This document shows positions 1 through 4,580 of a stretch of 5,189 nt of DNA, in pieces. The stretch comes from a bacterium (GTDB taxonomy: Bacteria > Patescibacteriota > Minisyncoccia > Phycocordibacterales > 2-02-FULL-43-11): the NCBI GenBank assembly GCA_021814895.1, contig JAKAHN010000060.1:1-5189 (forward strand). Direction: 5' to 3'. The position numbers and the translations under genes are program-made. The notes under the pieces are model-generated. The model did not search any database, was not told the origin of the DNA, and saw nothing but the letters and a program-made list of their open reading frames with translations. Numbering within the stretch: the first letter of the stretch is position 1; each line of letters starts with the position of its first letter.

Positions 1-117
1 TTCGGCTACTTAACCCTCAAAGCCCTTGTTAAATTCCAAAAGGCCAACAATATTACTCCATCTGCCGGTTATTTTGGACCGATTACTAGAAGTGTGGTGG
101 GGAGGATAGGGTGGTAA
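1..117 (+). CDS. C-terminal end of a peptidoglycan-binding-domain protein (partial)
   Basis: Frame 1 is open from the first base to a TAA at 115-117 and encodes 38 residues. The stretch contains LTLKALVKFQKANNI followed by GYFGPITRSVV. This is the typical pattern of the PG_binding_1 repeat: a helix with the KFQ core, then a G-x-x-G-P-x-T turn and another helix. In this family the domain binds cell-wall peptidoglycan and sits at an end of exported proteins, often wall hydrolases or surface proteins. Only the tail is present, so the catalytic or anchoring part, any signal peptide and the start lie upstream of the window. The gene converges on the Mur ligase gene with 26 bases between stops, in which I see no hairpin terminator. 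The domain call is fairly secure despite the short length; the function of the whole protein is unknown. Confidence 0.8.
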   Translation, partial: FGYLTLKALVKFQKANNITPSAGYFGPITRSVVGRIGW

Positions 118-143
118 GGTCGCAATACTTATCGAGAATTTAT

Positions 144-1454
144 CTAGTCAGTTAACTTTTTCAATTCCTCTTTAAATATAGTGGCATCATCCCAAGATAT
201 TTTTTTTCCATTAGCTTCCATAATAAATGGGTCGGTACCTTTGCCGGTAATCAAAATTGCCACGTTTTTTTCAGTGGCACCATACCCGTTTTTTTTAAAA
301 TTTAAATTTGACATCTCATCTGCTTTTTTAATAGCAAGAACGATGGCTTTTTTACGGTCAATCTCAATCGTTAATTTTTCCGGACGGATTGAGGTTGCCA
401 TTTCATTCACAATTTTTTTCGGATCTTCGTCATAAGGGTCTTCGTTTGTCAGAATTATTTTATCGCAATACTCATCGGCTATTTTCCCCATTGCCGGTCT
501 TTTCCAGGTGTCACGTCCCCCGCCAGTGTTCCCGAGCACGCAGATTTTCTTTTTATTCGGGAAGGCCTCGTAAATTGCTCGAAGCGAATCGGGAGTGTGA
601 GCATAGTCAACAACAACGCTAAATTTGCCAGCTTCTATTATTTGAGCTCGTCCGGGAATTTCTCTCAACTTTTCAATTGCCGATTTTATTTTTTCGGTTT
701 GGATGCCGAAAGCCTCGGCCGTTTTTGAAGATGCGAGAAGATTGTAAATATTAAAAATGCCATTTAATGGCGATAATATTTTTTCCCCATCAAAATTAAA
801 TTCAAGACCGTTTTCTAAAAGTTTGTAGAAACCGGCATCTTTTAATGAATAGGGAATAGGGTTGGCCGGCTTGGCCACTTCAAAGAATTTTTCCGTTTCT
901 TTGTCGTCAATATTGGCAACCATAAACTTTGGAGTTTTTGCAGATTTTGAGAGCGCTTTGGCGATTGAGAGTTTCGCTTCAAGGTATTTTTCATATCCGC
1001 CGTGGGATTCAATATGTTCAGGCGCCAAATTGGTGAAAATAAGAGCGTCTAAATCAATAAATTTATGCCGATACTGGCGCGCTCCTTCTGAGGTGATTTC
1101 AATCACAGCAAAATCGCATTTCTCTTTGACCGCGTCTCTAAGAAATTTTTGAATAAAAAATCGGCCAGGCATCGTCATTTTGAAAAGGTTGCGTTGCACA
1201 TGGTCGCCGATTTTGAATCTAACAGTGCTTTGTGACGCAACTTTATAACCGGCCTCGGACAAAATAGCTGAGAGCATTTCCACCACCGAGCTTTTTCCTT
1301 TTGTTCCGGTTACGCCGATAACTTTTATTTTACGGGAAGGAAAGCGATAAAACAGCGCTCCAAAAAACGCCAGTTTGTAATGGTAAATCGGCCGAAGGGA
1401 ACTAAAAACCGACTTCGGAATAACTTTTTTTATTAAACTAAGGACGTTATTCAT
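144..1454 (-). CDS. MurE-like Mur ligase (UDP-N-acetylmuramyl-tripeptide synthetase family), short N-terminus
   Basis: This 436-residue protein belongs to the ATP-dependent Mur ligases, which add an amino acid to the UDP-MurNAc-peptide precursor of peptidoglycan in the cytoplasm. Visible landmarks are the P-loop GVTGTKGKSS (47-56), TNLAPEHIESHGGYEKYLEAK (141-161, whose final Lys matches the carbamylated lysine of MurE), NIDD (181-184), the GIFNIYN segment (232-238), IPGRAQII (266-273), VVDYAHTPDS (281-290), GGGRDTWKRP (311-320) and TNEDPYDEDP (336-345). The C-terminal ligase domain is therefore complete. The P-loop lies near residue 50, whereas in E. coli MurE it lies past residue 100, so most of the N-terminal UDP-binding domain is missing. 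The DNPR motif that selects meso-diaminopimelate reads EDPY here, so the amino acid added cannot be assigned. The gene is third in the ruvA operon, 9 bases after the preceding stop, with no clear ribosome binding site, which suggests translational coupling. Family is certain; exact substrate is not. Confidence 0.9.
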   Translation of the reverse strand: MNNVLSLIKKVIPKSVFSSLRPIYHYKLAFFGALFYRFPSRKIKVIGVTGTKGKSSVVEMLSAILSEAGYKVASQSTVRFKIGDHVQRNLFKMTMPGRFFIQKFLRDAVKEKCDFAVIEITSEGARQYRHKFIDLDALIFTNLAPEHIESHGGYEKYLEAKLSIAKALSKSAKTPKFMVANIDDKETEKFFEVAKPANPIPYSLKDAGFYKLLENGLEFNFDGEKILSPLNGIFNIYNLLASSKTAEAFGIQTEKIKSAIEKLREIPGRAQIIEAGKFSVVVDYAHTPDSLRAIYEAFPNKKKICVLGNTGGGRDTWKRPAMGKIADEYCDKIILTNEDPYDEDPKKIVNEMATSIRPEKLTIEIDRKKAIVLAIKKADEMSNLNFKKNGYGATEKNVAILITGKGTDPFIMEANGKKISWDDATIFKEELKKLTD

Positions 1455-1463
1455 TTGACAATT

Positions 1464-1907
1464 TTAATTATTAGAGGTTACGTTATCCAAAGTAGGTCCT
1501 TCGCCAGGAGGACTATTTTTTTTCCTATGTCTTGGTGGCAATTGTCTGCTGTCATAAGCGATATAACCCCAAAGTTCCAAGAGCAACCAAAATATGATTA
1601 ATAATATGAATAAAAAAGAAAATGATTGGTTATTTAAAGACAGTCCTAATTTATAAGCTATAAAAAAACCAATGACACCGAGGATAATATCCATTGTTTG
1701 GTTGAATCTTGTCTCGGTGATTTTTTTCAAGACTTCAAAAATTTCCCAGGCAATCATTAAAATTAACGATATTAAAAAACCGAGCCACAACTTTTGAAAG
1801 TGAAAAGTAACTTGCCCCAAAAGAGCGCCAGCAAGAAAATGATTGACGTGCCACAAGTCAAAAAATTTACCGTCTCGCCAAATTTGAATATACCATTTTT
1901 TTTCCAT
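1464..1907 (-). CDS. Small integral membrane protein of unknown function
   Basis: The 147-residue product has an N-terminal cytoplasm-like stretch (MEKKWYIQIWRDGKFFDLWH), then about four hydrophobic segments at roughly 21-37, 41-57, 73-90 and 97-117, and a polar, proline-rich tail rich in Arg and Lys (121-147). Conserved-looking polar positions sit at membrane edges: HVNH (20-23), WEIFE (54-58), TETRFNQTMD (64-73) and the following GVIGF. The H, E-x-x-x-E and N/D-x-x-x-G pattern recalls VanZ-like and related small membrane families, but this is only a resemblance and I do not assign a function. The gene starts 7 bases after the ruvA stop and ends 9 bases before the Mur ligase start, so it is cotranscribed with both. 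An AGGG about 13 bases before the ATG, inside the ruvA end, could serve as a weak ribosome binding site. Confidence 0.8.
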   Translation of the reverse strand: MEKKWYIQIWRDGKFFDLWHVNHFLAGALLGQVTFHFQKLWLGFLISLILMIAWEIFEVLKKITETRFNQTMDIILGVIGFFIAYKLGLSLNNQSFSFLFILLIIFWLLLELWGYIAYDSRQLPPRHRKKNSPPGEGPTLDNVTSNN

Positions 1908-1914
1908 TTGAAAA

Positions 1915-2490
1915 TTATTTCCCTAAAAATTTTAAAACAGCTTTAACTCGGTTATTTGCGCCGATGACGTCATTCGGTAATTTTTTGATAGCTTCCCGGG
2001 CCTCTCGTTCATTATAGCCGAGTGAGATGAGGGCTTCCAAGACATCGGCGTCACCTTTCATTGCGACGGTCATCTCGGTTCTTTCCCCGCCGATTTTTTC
2101 TTTTAATTCAAAAACAATCTTTTCAGCCAATTTTCGGCCGATGCCGGAAATTTTTGTGAGGTATGAAGTTTCTCCGGAGGAGATTGCTGTTTGAAGATTT
2201 TCAATAGACGAAGCGTTTAAAACACCAATGGCGGTTTTAGGCCCGACTCCGGAAATGGAAATAAGAAGCTCAAAAAAATTTAATTCCTCAATAGATATGA
2301 AACCGTAAAGGTCCGAGCTGTCTTCTCGAATTGCTTGATATATCCAAAGAGAGGCTAAACCGAGCGGAGATGTGGTCAATGTGTTTTGAGTTTCGGTTGT
2401 AATCGTTATTTTGTAACCGATACCGCCGGTTTCTACAACTATAAAGCCTAAACCTTTGTGAATTATTTGGCCTTTAATATGGGCTATCAT
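1915..2490 (-). CDS. ruvA: Holliday junction branch migration complex subunit RuvA
   Basis: The 191-residue protein is a nearly full-length RuvA (E. coli 203 residues), which binds four-way DNA junctions as a tetramer and loads the RuvB motor in recombinational repair. Domain I is the OB fold (about 1-62), beginning MIAHIKGQI and including the acidic pin in REDSSDLYGF (55-64; E56 and D57 match the acidic pair that separates strands at the crossover). Domain II carries two helix-hairpin-helix motifs, ISISGVGPKTAIGVL (77-91) and ISGIGRKLAEKIVFELKEKI (114-133). A linker follows, then domain III (about 147-191, DVLEALISLGYNEREAREAI), which contacts RuvB. It is first in a leftward operon with a membrane protein and the Mur ligase; ruvB and ruvC are not in the window. 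There is no Shine-Dalgarno site, and a TATAAT box six bases before the ATG suggests a leaderless transcript. Confidence 0.97.
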   Translation of the reverse strand: MIAHIKGQIIHKGLGFIVVETGGIGYKITITTETQNTLTTSPLGLASLWIYQAIREDSSDLYGFISIEELNFFELLISISGVGPKTAIGVLNASSIENLQTAISSGETSYLTKISGIGRKLAEKIVFELKEKIGGERTEMTVAMKGDADVLEALISLGYNEREAREAIKKLPNDVIGANNRVKAVLKFLGK

Positions 2491-2496
2491 AGATAC

Positions 2497-2502
2497 ATTA
2501 TA
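2497..2502 (-). promoter_or_regulatory. -10 box of the ruvA operon, leaderless arrangement
   Basis: The minus strand reads TATAAT followed by GTATCT and then the ruvA ATG. A transcript start about seven bases after the hexamer would fall on the A of the start codon. No good -35 box is seen 16-18 bases upstream, where the sequence is GC-richer and repetitive. The perfect hexamer, its position and the lack of a ribosome binding site support the call, but it is untested. Confidence 0.6.
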
Positions 2503-2515
2503 TAGGTGTCAGGCT

Positions 2516-2529
2516 TTAGGCGCTAGGCG
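2516..2529. repeat. Two tandem 7-base units in the ruvA-rpsT spacer
   Basis: TTAGGCG and CTAGGCG stand directly next to each other and a partial third unit TTAG follows at 2530-2533. The stretch is GC-richer than the surrounding AT-rich spacer and lies where the -35 region of the ruvA promoter would be. It may be a remnant of a dispersed intergenic repeat or a protein-binding site; nothing in the window decides this. Confidence 0.4.
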
Positions 2530-2540
2530 TTAGAAAATGA

Positions 2541-2679
2541 AAAATACAAACATCAAAATGCAAAATGATAGTTTAAAATGTTAAAATTTGCGGAATTTTT
2601 GATAATATGTTAAGTTAACAAACACGATTTATTATTTATTAGCTTTGTTTTTAATTTTCAATTTTGATATTTCAATTTT
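2541..2679. repeat. Imperfect inverted repeat in the ruvA-rpsT spacer
   Basis: The arm at 2541-2569 (starting AAAATACAAACATCAAAATG) matches the reverse complement of 2651-2679 at about 22 of 29 positions, with 81 bases between them. The arms are A-rich or T-rich, so part of the match may come from base composition, but the shared ATCAAAAT core is placed consistently. The element fills most of the space between the two divergent genes, leaving the rpsT promoter within or beside it. It could be a degenerate palindromic intergenic element. No coding sequence is present in it. Confidence 0.4.
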
Positions 2680-2706
2680 GATTTTGACTAAGCAAGGCGA
2701 AGGAAC

Positions 2707-2964
2707 GTGGCAATAACATCTTCAGCAAAAAAAGCGCTCAGAGTGTCGTTCAAAAAACGAGTTTTTAACTTGCGCCGAAGGAAAAACGTCGAGGATAGCG
2801 TAAAAGAGGTTGAGCAATTGATAACATTAAAGAAAATAAAAGAGGCAACAGAACTTATTCCAAAGGCCTATAAAGCAATTGACAAGGCAGCTAAGGGAAA
2901 CACAATTAAGAAAGGCAAGGCGGACAGAATGAAGGCGAGACTGATGGCAAGACTAAATAAATAA
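2707..2964 (+). CDS. rpsT: Small ribosomal subunit protein bS20
   Basis: The 85-residue, strongly basic protein matches S20 in length (E. coli 87) and layout. It has SSAKKALRVSFKKRVFNLRR (5-24) as the first helix, a central helix around VEDSVKEVEQLITLKKIKEA (28-47), and the C-terminal pattern KAIDKAAKGNTIKKGKADRM (56-75) followed by KARLMARLNK. S20 binds 16S rRNA near the bottom of the 30S body and helps early subunit assembly. The start is GTG at 2707: it gives the usual MA-x-x-x-SAKK opening and follows an AAGG at 2694-2697 with nine bases of spacing, one of the few recognisable ribosome binding sites here (a second AAGGA at 2700-2704 is too close). The gene is divergent from ruvA, stands alone, and ends 15 bases before a strong terminator. 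Confidence 0.96.
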   Translation: MAITSSAKKALRVSFKKRVFNLRRRKNVEDSVKEVEQLITLKKIKEATELIPKAYKAIDKAAKGNTIKKGKADRMKARLMARLNK

Positions 2965-2979
2965 CGAACAACTAATCAC

Positions 2980-3009
2980 TTAAAAATCCGCTTTCAAGCG
3001 GATTTTTAA
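2980..3009. terminator. Bidirectional intrinsic terminator between rpsT and the 67-residue gene
   Basis: TTAAAAATCCGCTT (2980-2993) and AAGCGGATTTTTAA (2996-3009) are perfect 14-base complements around TC. In RNA this forms a TCCGC/GCGGA stem with a small loop, followed by a U run. Because the A and T tracts flank the stem on both sides, it works in both orientations. It lies 15 bases after rpsT and 21 bases beyond the stop of the convergent leftward gene. Confidence 0.92.
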
Positions 3010-3030
3010 TGAACATTTTCTTTTCCTTTT

Positions 3031-3234
3031 TTAATAACCGCCTACGCGCGATATGAGTGAACCAATCCATAGAACGAGTATCAGATAATACAAAGACCAA
3101 CCTTTGGCCGGCGGAAAGAATCGGGAAATCAAGCGGAAATGTTTCGTATACCATTTTTCACCGAACCAGACCACTAGATTGCAACCCAAGCTGTCAATTA
3201 AAAGAAGATAGAAAATTATTATTTCAATAGTCAT
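3031..3234 (-). CDS. Small two-helix membrane protein of unknown function
   Basis: The 67-residue product has two hydrophobic helices, about 3-23 (IEIIIFYLLLIDSLGCNLVV) and about 47-62 (LYYLILVLWIGSLI). They are joined by a basic, aromatic loop with GEKWYTKHFRLISRFFPPAKGW (25-46). The composition is coherent for a real membrane hairpin. A competing frame on the same strand (2972-3154) would run into the terminator and lacks such a pattern, so I prefer this one. The start codon ATG has no Shine-Dalgarno site. It lies 51 bases downstream of the tRNA on the same strand and may share its transcript, and it uses the shared terminator at its end. The family is not recognised; the role is unknown. 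Confidence 0.7.
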   Translation of the reverse strand: MTIEIIIFYLLLIDSLGCNLVVWFGEKWYTKHFRLISRFFPPAKGWSLYYLILVLWIGSLISRVGGY

Positions 3235-3285
3235 ATTTTTTTAGATTTAGTAATAATAATCGACTCTCATATTTTAACATTTCTT

Positions 3286-3357
3286 TCTCCCCGGTTGGAA
3301 TTGAACCAACATTTCTTCCTTCGCAGGGAAGTGTCCTATCCGTTGAACGACGGGGAG
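3286..3357 (-). tRNA. tRNA-Arg, anticodon GCG
   Basis: A full cloverleaf can be drawn on the minus strand. The acceptor stem CTCCCCG/CGGGGAG has seven perfect pairs. The D arm is GTTC/GGAC with loop AACGGATA, including the GG pair and A14. The anticodon stem is CTTCC/GGAAG with loop CTGCGAA, giving anticodon GCG. The variable loop is AAAT, and the T arm is GTTGG/CCAAC with loop TTCAATT. The base after the acceptor stem is A (discriminator, 3286). CCA is not encoded, since AAG follows. GCG decodes CGC and, by G-U wobble, CGU as arginine; C35 and the D-loop A agree with arginine identity. Most bacteria use ACG for these codons. No strong promoter was identified: a TATAAT on the minus strand at 3433-3438 is possible but 76 bases away. 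Confidence 0.95.
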
Positions 3358-3377
3358 TTTTTTAACTTGTCACTAAT

Positions 3378-3449
3378 AACTTATAACTAATCACGAAGAA
3401 AGACAACCATCTTCCAATTTATATGCAAATGAATTATATGTTATAAGTT
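3378..3449. repeat. Inverted repeat AACTTATAAC / GTTATAAGTT upstream of the tRNA
   Basis: AACTTATAAC at 3378-3387 is the exact reverse complement of GTTATAAGTT at 3440-3449, with 52 bases between. Related short words surround it: CACTAATAAC at 3371-3380, and AACTAATCAC at 3385-3394, which also occurs after rpsT at 2970-2979. There is no coding capacity here. The spacing is too wide for an ordinary terminator, and AT-rich composition makes chance possible. It may be a remnant of dispersed intergenic repeats. Confidence 0.4.
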
Positions 3450-3484
3450 GGTAAAAATTTTACGATTTCTTGTCCTCAGGGCGC

Positions 3485-3946
3485 TTAAAAACCAAGATAT
3501 TCCAAAAGTTTTTGCGATAACGGTTCTTCAAGTTCTTCTTCCACAAGAAACTGACTAAGTGTAGTGTGTATTTTTTGAAGATCCATTCGGCCTATGGGAA
3601 TAATCACCAAAGGATTGATGACGCTAGAAGATTTTAAGAGAAGCATTGGCAGAACATCGTTTTCATTTATCCAAAACGCTTTAAGTAAAGAATAGGGATA
3701 CATATTGTTTTCAACCCGCACGCCGTCGGTTGTTATTTCTGTTGTTACCAACGCAGGCTCTTTTTTGGCGTAAATAAAAATAGTTAATGTGGTAATTAAG
3801 AAAAAAAGAGCAAGCAGGACATTGTTCAATAATATAGCGGTAACGATGATTGCTGTGGCGATTATACCAACCGCCCAGAACCAATCAGACGAGCGTTCTT
3901 TTGGAATATATTCCGGAGCTTTCCAAGAAATCAAAACTTTTTGCAT
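3485..3946 (-). CDS. Two-helix membrane protein with a probable PH-like domain
   Basis: The 153-residue product starts with a short polar segment (MQKVLISWKAPEYIPKERSS), then two closely spaced transmembrane helices at about 23-40 and 43-59. A soluble C-terminal part follows. Residues about 64-134 alternate short beta strands (ALVTTEITTDGVRVENNMYP, SLLKAFWINE, MLLLKSSSVINPLVIIPIG) and end with a helix, the layout of bacterial PH-like (YdbT/YcxB-type) membrane proteins. The tail EEELEEPLSQKLLEYLGF (136-153) and the SSDWFWAVGII segment (19-29) resemble conserved proteins of unknown function in CPR genomes, from memory and unchecked. The domain call is an inference from the strand pattern. The gene is alone between a terminator upstream and the tRNA downstream. 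Its ATG follows an extended -10 box by six bases and has no ribosome binding site. Confidence 0.8.
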   Translation of the reverse strand: MQKVLISWKAPEYIPKERSSDWFWAVGIIATAIIVTAILLNNVLLALFFLITTLTIFIYAKKEPALVTTEITTDGVRVENNMYPYSLLKAFWINENDVLPMLLLKSSSVINPLVIIPIGRMDLQKIHTTLSQFLVEEELEEPLSQKLLEYLGF

Positions 3947-3952
3947 TAAATA

Positions 3953-3961
3953 ATTGTAGCA
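3953..3961 (-). promoter_or_regulatory. Extended -10 promoter of the PH-like membrane protein gene
   Basis: The minus strand reads TGCTACAAT, an extended -10 element (TGn plus TACAAT), then TATTTA and the ATG at 3946. The predicted transcript start falls on the start codon. An extended -10 can work without a -35 box, which fits because the bases where a -35 would lie belong to the preceding gene's terminator hairpin. Confidence 0.65.
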
Positions 3962-3962
3962 T

Positions 3963-3987
3963 AAAAAAAGCTCGCGTGAGGCGAGCT
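3963..3987 (-). terminator. Intrinsic terminator of the carbonic-anhydrase-like gene
   Basis: On the minus strand AGCTCGC, loop CTCAC and GCGAGCT form a perfect 7-base-pair GC-rich stem followed directly by a run of seven T, the standard Rho-independent form. It begins five bases after the stop of the upstream leftward gene. The T run passes straight into the promoter of the next leftward gene. There is no T run on the other side, so it acts on the minus strand only. Confidence 0.9.
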
Positions 3988-3992
3988 ACAAA

Positions 3993-4412
3993 TCAGAGAA
4001 CCGTAATTTCGTCAAAGCTGACGATTACGGGCATTATTGGCAGCCCGAAATGTTGTAAGCTCTTTGTGGCTTTAACCACTTCGCCTCGCAGGAAATCGTC
4101 CTCGGTTTCTCCTTTGAGGTTTAGGGGTTTGTAAGCGCCACAGTCGTGGTGAAACATTGGGACGATTACTTTCGGTTTGTGTAGCCGAATAGACGCCCCA
4201 ACCTGTTCAACGAGAACTTTTTTGGTCGCTCCGTTGCCGGCCAATGCTTTTGCCCCGCCAGCCACCTTAATGACGTCAATGTGCCCGAATTTTTGGGCTT
4301 TCTCAAAATCCCACAACGCCTGTCGGAACCTGGGGTCGATGCACCATAAAATGCACGCATCAACTTCTACGTGCCCACGATCGACCCTTGTTTTGATAAT
4401 TCCATTTTCCAT
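3993..4412 (-). CDS. Compact beta-carbonic-anhydrase-like protein
   Basis: The 139-residue protein carries the two zinc-site motifs of beta-carbonic anhydrases: C-x-D-x-R in ILWCIDPRF (C24, D26, R28) and H-x-x-C in FHHDCGAY (H88, C91). It also has VAGGAKALAGNGA (50-62), which matches the family's A-G-G loop. In that family Cys, His and Cys bind zinc and the Asp-Arg pair takes part in catalysis of CO2 hydration. It is much shorter than typical members (about 190-230 residues), lacking N-terminal helices and part of the C-terminus, so activity is uncertain and another substrate is possible. No signal peptide is seen. I choose ATG 4412 rather than the in-frame ATG at 4538, because the longer form would read through a near-consensus promoter and its extra 42 residues look unlike protein of this family. 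It is followed by its own terminator and is divergent from the P-type ATPase gene. Confidence 0.82.
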   Translation of the reverse strand: MENGIIKTRVDRGHVEVDACILWCIDPRFRQALWDFEKAQKFGHIDVIKVAGGAKALAGNGATKKVLVEQVGASIRLHKPKVIVPMFHHDCGAYKPLNLKGETEDDFLRGEVVKATKSLQHFGLPIMPVIVSFDEITVL

Positions 4413-4436
4413 ATGTCGTACTTTGTACTTTGGAAA

Positions 4437-4465
4437 GTTATAATCGAGCGTCGTGTTTTTGTCAA
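4437..4465 (-). promoter_or_regulatory. Sigma-70-type promoter of the carbonic-anhydrase-like gene
   Basis: On the minus strand TTGACA (4465-4460) is followed by exactly 17 bases and TATAAC (4442-4437). This is a consensus -35 and a -10 with one mismatch at optimal spacing. The transcript would start near 4430, leaving a leader of about 18 bases without a clear ribosome binding site. Two tandem GTACTTT units (4418-4431, plus strand) lie in the leader and start region. This promoter settles the start codon at 4412. Confidence 0.82.
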
Positions 4466-4508
4466 TAAAAAACTGTGCACAAGTGAACAAAAAATATTTT
4501 TGTAGAAA

Positions 4509-4539
4509 TTTGTTACAGCCATCTGACCGCTGTAACAAA
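4509..4539. promoter_or_regulatory. Perfect 11-base dyad between divergent promoters, candidate operator
   Basis: TTTGTTACAGC (4509-4519) and GCTGTAACAAA (4529-4539) are exact reverse complements around nine bases (CATCTGACC). No T run follows in the direction of any gene, so it is not a typical terminator. It ends 29 bases before the -10 box of the ATPase gene, just upstream of where its -35 would be, and starts 43 bases behind the -35 box of the carbonic-anhydrase-like gene. That position suits a dimeric regulator acting on one or both genes. No regulator gene is in the window. Confidence 0.55.
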
Positions 4540-4568
4540 ACACGCTAGGTTTTGAGATGGGTTATAGT

Positions 4569-4574
4569 TATAAT
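4569..4574 (+). promoter_or_regulatory. -10 box of the P-type ATPase gene, leaderless arrangement
   Basis: TATAAT is followed by AGATTG and the ATG at 4581, so the predicted start of transcription is the start codon itself. No convincing -35 is present (TAGGTT at 17-base spacing), which would fit dependence on an activator at the nearby dyad. There is no ribosome binding site before the ATG. Confidence 0.6.
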
Positions 4575-4580
4575 AGATTG

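Noticed and set aside
181..1152. Rightward frames opposite the Mur ligase gene
   Set aside because: They are antisense to conserved Mur ligase motifs and have low-complexity, unlikely protein sequences.
2516..2679. CRISPR-like array in the ruvA-rpsT spacer
   Set aside because: The repeats are a single 7-base tandem pair and one imperfect inverted repeat, with no regularly spaced direct repeats and no cas genes.
2972..3154. 60-residue leftward frame overlapping the 67-residue membrane protein gene
   Set aside because: It runs through the bidirectional terminator hairpin, ends next to rpsT and has no coherent protein pattern; the overlapping frame 3031-3234 is better.
3433..3438. Minus-strand TATAAT as the tRNA promoter
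   Set aside because: It lies 76 bases before the tRNA with no good -35 and inside AT-rich repeated DNA, so it is too weak to list as a feature.
3451..3463. GTAAAAATTTTAC palindrome after the PH-like gene as a terminator
   Set aside because: It is entirely AT-rich near the centre, has a one-base centre and cannot form a stable hairpin with a loop.
3850..4134. Rightward frame across the PH-like gene start and the carbonic-anhydrase-like gene end
   Set aside because: It lies antisense to two well-supported genes and across a terminator and promoter; it is a shadow frame.
4413..4538. In-frame 42-residue N-terminal extension of the carbonic-anhydrase-like protein from an ATG at 4538
   Set aside because: The extension covers a TTGACA-N17-TATAAC promoter and overlaps part of the perfect dyad, and its sequence has no family resemblance. 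ATG 4412 is preferred.
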